A stretch of 5,737 bases of DNA from contig PXYR01000106.1 of NCBI GenBank assembly GCA_003023665.1, positions 1 to 5,737 on the forward strand. The letters run 5' to 3'. A program made the translations under genes and the position numbers. Positions within the stretch are counted from its first letter, which is position 1; each line of letters opens with the position of its first letter. This document shows, one piece after another, positions 1-5,737 of this stretch. The notes under the pieces were generated by a model. That model was not told where the DNA came from. It worked only from the letters and a program-made list of their open reading frames with translations, and searched no databases. The DNA comes from Bacteroidota bacterium. Its GTDB lineage: Bacteria; Bacteroidota; Bacteroidia; Flavobacteriales; Schleiferiaceae.

Positions 1-1130
1 ATATCTGTGTGCTCATAAATACCAAAAAACACCAGATTTTGATAATTTTTGAAACCATCGTACACTGCGCTGCGTCCGTCCCAAAAGGTATTGTTACCGT
101 CCCAATCAAAAATGCGAGTACTTGTCACTCCATTAAGACGTCCATATCGTTCGGCGAAATAATCTCCTAAGGCTTCATCAAACGTTCTACGTTCCGTACC
201 GTTGGTCGTGCCAGGTGCGGCTCCATGACTAATAGCATGACCTAATTCATGAATAATTACATCTGCATCTTCCGCATCATCTACGCCTCCTTCTCCAAAG
301 AACAATCTTGGTGGAGTAGTGCCCCAATTGAAAAGGCTATTATCTTGACCATTTAAAGCTTGTGGGTCAACGTGAATGGCGTAATTCAATATACTGTTGT
401 AACCTAAAGCCTCCAAGTATTGATTTTGTTTCGTAATGTGATAAGTGACCATTACTTGTTCAAATTCATCCGAAGACCTACCGTCCAACCATTTTGACGG
501 ATTCGTGCTAATAGGGATATAAGGAGCATCAAAATCCATGACCTCCACATATTTGTTTTTCAAATAAACCGAACCTCCTACGGCATCTACATCTATTGCA
601 TCTACAATGGAAAGACTATCTAAAACAGATCCGTTCCCATCGTTCATATCGGTATGGATGCCTCCGTAGGTCAATCCATTTGGAGTGAGAGGATCAGGAT
701 TAAAAATGCGCATTTGAACCAGAGTATCTGCTGCGTGTAGATTCAAATCCCTTACTTCCAGATACCCTAATTCGCTATTCTGGATTATGACTTCATGGAT
801 TTTACCGTCGTTTATAGTGTCAACAGTTACTGATTTCCACTCATCATCCTTCCAGTATAAGTAAGGACCCTTAAGGGAGGAATTCAAAGTTGATTTTGCG
901 GCAGCGGATAAAGATGTTTTACTCTTTATGTACTGTCCATCCAATGCAAACATTCGTAATAACTGGTGGTCTAATATTTTATGTGAATTATATGAATAGG
1001 TGTATCGAACATACTCTGCATGCGGGCTTATGCGTGAGGCAAAATGATGTAATTCTAATTCTGAATTGTTTTGAGCAAAGGCCAAAGTACTAGACAGAGC
1101 GAATAGTAACGTGATAATTTTCTTGTACAT
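1..1130 (-). CDS. Secreted gluzincin-type zinc metallopeptidase (M36/M4-like), 3' end outside window
   Basis: The frame is open from an ATG at 1130 down to base 1, giving 376 complete codons with no stop, so the C-terminus is missing. Residues 1-19 form a clear Sec signal peptide (MYKK, a hydrophobic stretch, then AFA before Gln20), which supports this start; the next in-frame Met is about 60 residues further in and would lose the signal. The zinc site is HELGH at 294-298, preceded by an acidic run (FGEGGVDDAEDADV, 278-291) and followed 20 residues after the second His by EALGD at 319-323. This gives the HExxH plus ExxxD pattern of gluzincins, with His294 and His298 as zinc ligands, Glu295 catalytic and Glu319 as third ligand. 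The roughly 260 residues before it look like the propeptide and N-terminal region of secreted Bacteroidota peptidases that resemble fungalysin. Such proteins often end in a type IX secretion sorting domain, but that part cannot be seen here. The first 41 bp overlap the preceding gene. The exact peptidase family and the substrate are uncertain. Confidence 0.88.
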   Translation of the reverse strand, partial: MYKKIITLLFALSSTLAFAQNNSELELHHFASRISPHAEYVRYTYSYNSHKILDHQLLRMFALDGQYIKSKTSLSAAAKSTLNSSLKGPYLYWKDDEWKSVTVDTINDGKIHEVIIQNSELGYLEVRDLNLHAADTLVQMRIFNPDPLTPNGLTYGGIHTDMNDGNGSVLDSLSIVDAIDVDAVGGSVYLKNKYVEVMDFDAPYIPISTNPSKWLDGRSSDEFEQVMVTYHITKQNQYLEALGYNSILNYAIHVDPQALNGQDNSLFNWGTTPPRLFFGEGGVDDAEDADVIIHELGHAISHGAAPGTTNGTERRTFDEALGDYFAERYGRLNGVTSTRIFDWDGNNTFWDGRSAVYDGFKNYQNLVFFGIYEHTD

Positions 1131-1695
1131 GTTCAATTACTTTTTTCAATTTACTCCTTCTAACTAAAAGGTGATAATTAACGTTTTCTTTTTGTTCTCT
1201 TTTAATCACATCAATATCGTGAAACTTAATAACGCGCTCTACAAAAGAGATGTGTGGATATTCAAAGGTTAGTTCTAATGTCTCACGAATAACGTGCTTG
1301 GTGATAATTGCATTTTTCACGGCTTCTTCTGCACTTCCGCCGTAGGCCGCTATCAATCCGGGAACGCCCAATTTAGTGCCTCCAAAATACCTGGCTACTA
1401 CGCATCCAACATTAGTTATTTTAGATTTCAATAATGATCTTAAAATAGGTGCTCCGGCTGTATTTCCCGGCTCGCCATCGTCATTTGATTTGCTATATTC
1501 CCCTTGTTCTCCTAGTATGAATGCCCAACAGTGGTGGCGCGCATTAGCCTCTTGAGTCTTGATTAATTGCAGTTGATCTTTAAAGCTACCTTCATTCTGT
1601 ATAGGAAAAACATACGCATTGAATTTACTGCCTTTGTCTTTGTAAATTCCAAGTGCAGGCCCTTCAATACTTAAATAGGTGTCAGTTTCTATCAT
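1090..1695 (-). CDS. YigZ/IMPACT family protein (UPF0029)
   Basis: This 201-residue protein has the full length usual for the bacterial YigZ/YvyE group. The N-terminal IMPACT domain (about 15-120) carries the family signature NDDGEPGNTAGAP at 71-83 and the ARYFGGTKLG block at 101-110. The C-terminal part (about 136-195) fits the small ferredoxin-like DUF1949 domain. Eukaryotic IMPACT regulates the kinase GCN2; the bacterial proteins are conserved but poorly characterised, with proposed nucleic-acid or translation links, so no specific role is claimed. It is probably cytoplasmic, as no signal peptide or membrane segment is visible. Its ATG lies inside the 3' end of ribD (14-bp overlap), and its last 13 codons plus stop overlap the start of the secreted peptidase gene. 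It is therefore probably translated from the ribD transcript. Family assignment is strong, function is open. Confidence 0.93.
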   Translation of the reverse strand: MIETDTYLSIEGPALGIYKDKGSKFNAYVFPIQNEGSFKDQLQLIKTQEANARHHCWAFILGEQGEYSKSNDDGEPGNTAGAPILRSLLKSKITNVGCVVARYFGGTKLGVPGLIAAYGGSAEEAVKNAIITKHVIRETLELTFEYPHISFVERVIKFHDIDVIKREQKENVNYHLLVRRSKLKKVIEHVQENYHVTIRSV

Positions 1696-2686
1696 AACGG
1701 TCTTCGCCTAAATGGGTGCTAGAATGGAACAAGTTGTATTTTGGTGCAGTAATCCCATCCAATATGGTCCATGTAGAAGTATACCTATGTACTTCATCTG
1801 CTAATCCATTACTGATGAAAAACTGGAGTATGGAAGAACCACCTTCAACCAAGATGTGATGCATGTTATGCTCTAATAATTGCCTTAGCCATTGTTCGGG
1901 TTGCCTTGGGTCAGCTACTATTCCTTCTTCGTCTCTAACATTTTCACCAATAAGTATTGGTTTTACATCTAAAGAGGCCAACCAATTTGAATCCAACGGA
2001 TGCTCTTTGCTTAAAAGTATAACTGGAACTGGGTTAGGCCCACTCCAGTATCTTGTGGAGAGTGCAGGCAAATCTCTACCAGCAGTTTTTGAGCTAATTA
2101 ATATACCGTCAACTCTTGAGCGTAGTTGATGAGTTTTAATAGCAGCTACAGGTCCTGAAATGGAAAGTGCGGGTTCCGACGCACCTCTTATCTTATCCAT
2201 ATGACCAGAAGCCGTTTCCGCCCACTTTAATGTGAAATGCGGGCGGCATTTTATTTTATTGGTCAGGAAGGCTGAATTAAGTTTTTGATAAATGCGCTGT
2301 TCATCAATTAATTCAACAAAAATACCCTTGCTTTTCATGTATTGAATTCCCTTACCATCTACCTTGTCATGAGGGTCATTTGTAGCAATAACCACATGAG
2401 GTATATCATTTTTTGCAATCAATTCACAACAAGGCGGTGTCTTGCCATGATGTGCGCACGGTTCTAAGGAACAATAAAGTGTACTTTCTTTAAGTAAATG
2501 AGGTTCTCTAACATCTTGTATAGCCAATACTTCAGCATGCGCTTGACCCGCTTTTTTATGGTAACCTTCCCCAATAATGATTCCTTCATGTACAATCACA
2601 GCTCCCACCATGGGATTCGGTGCTGTTGCGCCCCGACCATAATTAGCCAATTGTAAGCAACGTGTGAGAAACTTGATGTGATTCAT
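1682..2686 (-). CDS. ribD: Bifunctional riboflavin biosynthesis protein RibD (deaminase/reductase)
   Basis: RibD carries out two successive steps of riboflavin synthesis: deamination of 2,5-diamino-6-ribosylamino-4(3H)-pyrimidinone 5'-phosphate, then NADPH-dependent reduction of the ribosyl side chain. The N-terminal deaminase domain (about 1-145) has PNPMVG at 23-28, HAE at 50-52 and PCAHHGKTPPC at 76-86. By family knowledge His50, Cys77 and Cys86 bind zinc and Glu52 shuttles protons. The reductase domain (about 148-334) shows LKWAE at 153-157, HQLRSRVDGILIS near 186-198, RDLPALSTR near 204-212 and EGGSSIL at 281-287. Total length of 334 residues is normal for a two-domain RibD. The start is fixed by the N-terminal helix, which leads straight into the conserved PNP motif. 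One oddity is that Ser160 stands where the reductase usually has Asp in its S-x-DG motif. The gene is first in a leftward cluster and has a promoter directly before its ATG; the upstream gap is too short for an FMN riboswitch. Confidence 0.97.
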   Translation of the reverse strand: MNHIKFLTRCLQLANYGRGATAPNPMVGAVIVHEGIIIGEGYHKKAGQAHAEVLAIQDVREPHLLKESTLYCSLEPCAHHGKTPPCCELIAKNDIPHVVIATNDPHDKVDGKGIQYMKSKGIFVELIDEQRIYQKLNSAFLTNKIKCRPHFTLKWAETASGHMDKIRGASEPALSISGPVAAIKTHQLRSRVDGILISSKTAGRDLPALSTRYWSGPNPVPVILLSKEHPLDSNWLASLDVKPILIGENVRDEEGIVADPRQPEQWLRQLLEHNMHHILVEGGSSILQFFISNGLADEVHRYTSTWTILDGITAPKYNLFHSSTHLGEDRYDRN

Positions 2687-2690
2687 AGCC

Positions 2691-2720
2691 CAAAGGTAAC
2701 CTCACGTGATGTAAATTCAA
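2691..2720 (-). promoter_or_regulatory. Bacteroidota-type promoter for the ribD cluster
   Basis: Read on the minus strand, TTG (2720-2718) is followed after 19 bp by TACCTTTG (2698-2691). This matches the known Bacteroidota consensus of a -33 TTG and a -7 TAnnTTTG with a spacer of roughly 17-23 bp. Only 4 bases separate the -7 element from the ribD ATG, so transcription should start at or within a few bases of the start codon. The assignment is by consensus only. The short gap and the match in both elements and spacing make it more than a chance hit, although TTG alone is common. Confidence 0.62.
2702..2709. repeat. 8-bp perfect palindrome TCACGTGA in the divergent gap
   Basis: TCACGTGA reads the same on both strands and lies within the 19-bp spacer of the proposed ribD promoter, 16 bp before the prmC ATG. 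A regulator bound there could affect ribD transcription, and possibly prmC. No known operator is recognised, and an 8-bp palindrome can arise by chance. Confidence 0.35.
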
Positions 2721-2725
2721 GGACT

Positions 2726-3565
2726 ATGTTGAAGCTCTCTTTTTATAGACAAAAAGCCCTAGAAGTTCTCACTCCGTTGTATGGAGAAAGGGAGGCAAAA
2801 TCAATTCGTTCACTTTGGTTCCAAGAACGATTGGGTTTAAGTCCAGTAGATTGTGTGTTGTCAGAAAATGAACACATAGATTTTGACGAATTTCACAACG
2901 ACCTTTTGGCATTAGAAAAGGGACAGCCTATTCAATTAATTTTGGGAATTGCCCACTTCTTAGGAGGGGATTTTTTTGTGGATGAAAATACCTTGGTTCC
3001 CCGTCCAGAAACGGAAGAATTAGTCCTTGCTATTCTCCAAAAGTTTAAGCAAAAATCGTTAAGGGTTACGGATGTGGGAACCGGTTCAGGTTGCATAGCT
3101 ATTGCATTAAAAAAGGAGCGGCCGTATTGGACTATTAAAGGCGTAGATGTTAATGAGTATGCACTAAAAACCGCTCAAAAAAATGCTAATCATCATTCGG
3201 TAAAGGTTGATTTCATTAGGCTTGATGCGTTAACTGAAACCCTGCAGGAAGTTGATTTAATTGTTTCTAACCCACCATATATTCCCGAGCGTGAATTGGA
3301 AACTATGCAGAACCTTGTAATTGATAACGAGCCTCATCTAGCCTTGTTTGTGCCTAACGATGACCCTTTACTTTTTTATAGGAAAATTTTGGAATCGAGC
3401 ACGAAGAATTCAGAGTCGGAATCGGTGTATTTTGCATTTGAGATTCATGAAAATTATGGTGATGAAATGAAACAACTTTGTGCTTCATTTCAATTAAAAG
3501 AGATTACCTTGGAGAAGGATCTTCAGGGAAAAGATAGAATGATTTTTGCTCGTCATGGGAATTAA
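2726..3565 (+). CDS. prmC: Peptide chain release factor N5-glutamine methyltransferase PrmC
   Basis: PrmC uses S-adenosylmethionine to methylate the glutamine of the GGQ motif in release factors RF1 and RF2, which improves termination. Numbered from the ATG at 2726 (279 residues), there is an N-terminal helical substrate-binding domain (about 1-75), the conserved VPRPETEELV block at 91-100, the SAM-binding motif DVGTGSG at 116-122 and the catalytic NPPY at 182-185 that contacts the target glutamine. The C-terminus (GKDRMIF) is typical and complete. An upstream GTG at 2678 is in frame but would add 16 unconserved residues and overlap ribD; the ATG fits the family's usual N-terminus and length. 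An AAGGA sequence ends only two bases before the ATG, too close to act as a normal Shine-Dalgarno site, which matters little in Bacteroidota. No good TAnnTTTG promoter was found on this strand. The stop codon overlaps ligA by 11 bp. No release-factor gene is nearby. Confidence 0.95.
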   Translation: MLKLSFYRQKALEVLTPLYGEREAKSIRSLWFQERLGLSPVDCVLSENEHIDFDEFHNDLLALEKGQPIQLILGIAHFLGGDFFVDENTLVPRPETEELVLAILQKFKQKSLRVTDVGTGSGCIAIALKKERPYWTIKGVDVNEYALKTAQKNANHHSVKVDFIRLDALTETLQEVDLIVSNPPYIPERELETMQNLVIDNEPHLALFVPNDDPLLFYRKILESSTKNSESESVYFAFEIHENYGDEMKQLCASFQLKEITLEKDLQGKDRMIFARHGN

Positions 3566-5561
3566 AGAACAGATTGAAAAATTACGCGATGAATTGCATA
3601 AGCACAATCATCGCTACTACATTGAAGATGCCCCTGTGATATCAGATTATGAATTTGATATGCTCCTGAAAGAGCTCGAAAACCTGGAGTCACTGCACCC
3701 TGAATATGCGCATCCCAATAGCCCAACTTCAAGGGTAGGAGGGAATGTTACAAAAAGTTTCTCTTCTGTCAATCATAGATACCCAATGCTTTCTTTGAGC
3801 AATACCTATTCGTTAGAAGAAATTCAAGAGTGGATTTTAAGAGTAGAAAAAAGCGTGTCCAATGTGTCCTTTGTGTGCGAATTGAAATATGATGGAGTGG
3901 CCATAGGTATTCGTTATGAGAATGGCGAAATGGTTCAAGCAGTTACAAGAGGAGACGGTACACAAGGGGATGACATTACGAATAATGTCCGTACCATTAA
4001 AAGTGTTCCATTGCGGTTAAATAATGGTTTTCCAGAGGATTTTGAGATCCGAGGAGAAATAGTCATGCCACACAAAGCATTTGAAGCGCTAAATGAGCGT
4101 CGCGAGGCTCAAGACTTACCAAAGTTTGCCAACCCAAGAAACTGTGCTTCGGGAACATTAAAACTTCAGGATAGCTCGGAGGTTGCTACTAGAGGGTTGG
4201 ATGCTTACCTCTATTATGTACTTCCTGAAGGTGTTTTGAGTTCATCTCATGCAGCTTCTATCCAAGCGGCCAGGGAGCTTGGGTTTAAAGTTCCATTGAA
4301 AGAAGATAGATTTATAGCTCAATGTGCAGGATTAGATCAAATTATGGACTTTATAGGTCATTGGGAAGAAAAGCGCAAAACGTTACCCTTTGATATTGAC
4401 GGAATTGTGATAAAGGTGGACGACTATGAGTCCCAGCAGGAATTGGGCTTTACAGCTAAATCACCAAGATGGGCAACGGCATATAAATTCAAAGCAGAAA
4501 GAGTGCCCACGCAGTTGAATTCAATTACTTACCAAGTGGGGCGAACGGGAGCAATAACCCCAGTAGCTAACCTAGAACCAGTTTGGCTCGGTGGCACTAC
4601 GGTAAAACGGGCGTCCTTGCACAATAGCGATCAAATTGAATTATTGGATTTATATGAAAAGGATGTAGTTTTTGTTGAAAAAGGAGGGGAAATTATACCC
4701 AAAGTAGTCGCCGTAGATCGGGCAAAACGTACTCCCAACGCAGAGCAAGTAATATTCATTGAAAAATGTCCAGAATGCTCAACACCTCTAGAACGCAAAG
4801 AAGGAGAAGCACAACATTACTGCCCCAATATAGATCATTGTCCACCTCAATTATGTGGCAGAATTGAACACTTCATATCTAGAAAAGCAATGGATTTAGC
4901 CGGTATGGGTGCCGAGACCGTTCAGTTGCTAGTCAACAAGGAATTCATTAGAAACTCCGCAGATTTGTATTCATTGTCTTTTGATAGGTTGATTGAACTT
5001 GAAGGGTTTAAGGAGAAAAGTGTTCAGAACATCCTTGATGGTATCCAAGAGAGTAAAAAAATACCTTTTGAAAGAGTTTTGTTTGCCCTTGGAATACGTC
5101 ATGTTGGATCAACCGTAGCAAAGTTATTAGCAAAACATTTTAAGTCCATGTACACGCTTGCTCAGGCATCGATTGAAGAAATCGTGAATGTAGAAGGGAT
5201 TGGAGAAGTAATTGCAGGCGAGGTTTATCGTTTTTTTCGAGAAGAAAAGAATGCAGCCATTTTAGACGCGCTTGTTGAGGCTGGACTGCAAATGGAAGTG
5301 CAGGAGGATTTAATCTCTACAGTCAGCAGTCCCATTACGAATGCCAAGATTGTAGTTTCAGGTGTTTTTGAGCATTTTAAAAGAAGTGAGCTTAAAGAAG
5401 TTATTGAAAAGCACGGTGCGCAGAACGTCAGTTCCATCAGCAGTAAGACTAGCTATATCGTTGCAGGTGAAGGAATGGGGCCAGCTAAACTTAAGAAAGC
5501 TCAATCCTTAGGCATACGTATTTTGTCAGAACAGGAATTTATAGCATTACTGGGTTTATGA
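3555..5561 (+). CDS. ligA: NAD+-dependent DNA ligase LigA
   Basis: LigA seals nicks in duplex DNA during replication and repair, using NAD+ to adenylate its active-site lysine. All domains are present in 668 residues, the normal length. Domain Ia (about 1-65) has the YY and DYEFD NAD-contact region (21-35). The adenylation domain has KYDG at 111-114 (Lys111 takes AMP), TRGDGTQGDD at 131-140, EIRGE at 164-168, DGIVIK at 282-287 and YKFK at 310-313. The OB fold follows (about 318-395), then a four-cysteine zinc finger (Cys405, Cys408, Cys423, Cys429), helix-hairpin-helix repeats (about 435-575) and a C-terminal BRCT domain (about 592-668). In the BRCT domain the usual Gly-Gly reads Gly-Ala at 621-622. 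The ATG at 3555 is chosen over an in-frame TTG nine bases upstream. The gene begins inside the end of prmC and its TGA is shared with the next gene's ATG, suggesting coupled translation in one operon. Confidence 0.98.
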   Translation: MGIKEQIEKLRDELHKHNHRYYIEDAPVISDYEFDMLLKELENLESLHPEYAHPNSPTSRVGGNVTKSFSSVNHRYPMLSLSNTYSLEEIQEWILRVEKSVSNVSFVCELKYDGVAIGIRYENGEMVQAVTRGDGTQGDDITNNVRTIKSVPLRLNNGFPEDFEIRGEIVMPHKAFEALNERREAQDLPKFANPRNCASGTLKLQDSSEVATRGLDAYLYYVLPEGVLSSSHAASIQAARELGFKVPLKEDRFIAQCAGLDQIMDFIGHWEEKRKTLPFDIDGIVIKVDDYESQQELGFTAKSPRWATAYKFKAERVPTQLNSITYQVGRTGAITPVANLEPVWLGGTTVKRASLHNSDQIELLDLYEKDVVFVEKGGEIIPKVVAVDRAKRTPNAEQVIFIEKCPECSTPLERKEGEAQHYCPNIDHCPPQLCGRIEHFISRKAMDLAGMGAETVQLLVNKEFIRNSADLYSLSFDRLIELEGFKEKSVQNILDGIQESKKIPFERVLFALGIRHVGSTVAKLLAKHFKSMYTLAQASIEEIVNVEGIGEVIAGEVYRFFREEKNAAILDALVEAGLQMEVQEDLISTVSSPITNAKIVVSGVFEHFKRSELKEVIEKHGAQNVSSISSKTSYIVAGEGMGPAKLKKAQSLGIRILSEQEFIALLGL

Positions 5562-5737
5562 AATTCATCAAACGTTACCACAGAAGACAACTTGTAAGAC
5601 GTTCTAAAGGCAGCACAAATAGGCCTTTGGATGAAAATTCAGCGGTAACGGTTCTATATTCAAAGGAAAAGGAATTTAATACAGTAAAAAAATACTTTAC
5701 TCGTGCTCAAGGGGTACGACTTTTGGAAGAAAAACGA
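5558..5737 (+). CDS. Hypothetical protein with basic N-terminus, 3' end outside window
   Basis: An ATG that overlaps the ligA stop by 4 bp (ATGA) opens a frame that stays open to the last base, giving 60 complete codons. The tight overlap and the continuous frame argue for a real gene translated together with ligA. The first 17 residues are very basic (KRYHRRQLVRR and nearby Lys), with no signal peptide or membrane segment; after them comes a segment that could be a beta strand (SAVTVLYS, residues 29-36) and a Lys/Glu-rich stretch. In Flavobacteriales a short uncharacterised protein, annotated as DUF6913 as far as I recall, often follows ligA and precedes dapA. The visible part is compatible with that family but too short to settle it. 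No function is claimed. Confidence 0.72.
   Translation, partial: MKFIKRYHRRQLVRRSKGSTNRPLDENSAVTVLYSKEKEFNTVKKYFTRAQGVRLLEEKR

Noticed and set aside
890..1093. Plus-strand open frame of 67 codons
   Set aside because: It lies antisense within the peptidase gene, whose signal peptide and HELGH motif show the true frame; the translation resembles nothing.
1131..1250. Separate promoter for the peptidase inside yigZ
   Set aside because: On the minus strand there is a TAAGTTTC resembling the -7 element, but the nearest TTG is only about 13 bp upstream and the last base of the element does not match.
1863..2129. Plus-strand open frame of 88 codons
   Set aside because: It is antisense to the RibD reductase domain, which has clear conserved motifs; low-complexity Ser/Leu-rich translation typical of a shadow frame.
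2678..2725. GTG at 2678 as the prmC start
   Set aside because: It would add 16 residues unlike the PrmC N-terminus and overlap ribD; the ATG at 2726 fits family length and alignment.
2687..2725. FMN riboswitch ahead of ribD
   Set aside because: The gap is 39 bp, far too short for an FMN aptamer, and the likely start site is at the ATG.
3546..3554. TTG at 3546 as the ligA start
   Set aside because: The ATG nine bases downstream gives the usual LigA N-terminus (short lead into the NAD-contact domain); the extra three residues have no support.
5225..5437. Minus-strand open frame of 70 codons
   Set aside because: It is antisense to the helix-hairpin-helix to BRCT region of ligA, with a Ser/Leu/Thr-rich translation and no start context.
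1..5737. Mobile element, phage, CRISPR, toxin-antitoxin or other defence cassette
   Set aside because: All frames are accounted for by conserved genes of similar base composition; no repeats, integrase, transposase or tRNA were seen.

Overview
The window looks like ordinary chromosomal DNA from a member of the Bacteroidota, probably a marine or freshwater relative of the Flavobacteriales. Three things point there: moderately AT-rich composition, a promoter of the Bacteroidota type (TTG, 19 bp, TAnnTTTG) before ribD, and protein sequences that read like Bacteroidota versions of RibD, PrmC, LigA and a secreted zinc peptidase. The placement rests on recalled family resemblance, not on a search.

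Layout. Almost every base is coding. Two gene clusters diverge from a 39-bp gap at 2687-2725. Leftward (minus strand) run ribD (1682-2686, riboflavin synthesis), a YigZ/IMPACT-family protein (1090-1695) and a secreted gluzincin-type metallopeptidase whose 3' part lies beyond base 1 (1-1130). Rightward (plus strand) run prmC (2726-3565, release-factor glutamine methyltransferase), ligA (3555-5561, NAD-dependent DNA ligase) and the first 60 codons of an unrecognised, strongly basic protein (5558-5737). Consecutive genes in each cluster overlap by 41, 14, 11 and 4 bp. This suggests two co-transcribed units with coupled translation.

Function. The genes do not form one pathway. ribD, prmC and ligA are housekeeping genes (flavin synthesis, translation termination, replication and repair), YigZ is a conserved protein of uncertain role, and the peptidase is an exported enzyme that appears to share the ribD transcript. 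There is no mobile element, CRISPR array, RNA gene or riboswitch. No stretch over 40 bases lacks a gene.

I see no convincing new multi-gene system. The points most worth a second look are the ribD promoter, which sits so close to the ATG that the mRNA may be leaderless; an 8-bp palindrome in that promoter's spacer; the overlap of the peptidase's signal-peptide codons with the end of yigZ; and a Ser in place of the usual Asp in the RibD reductase domain.
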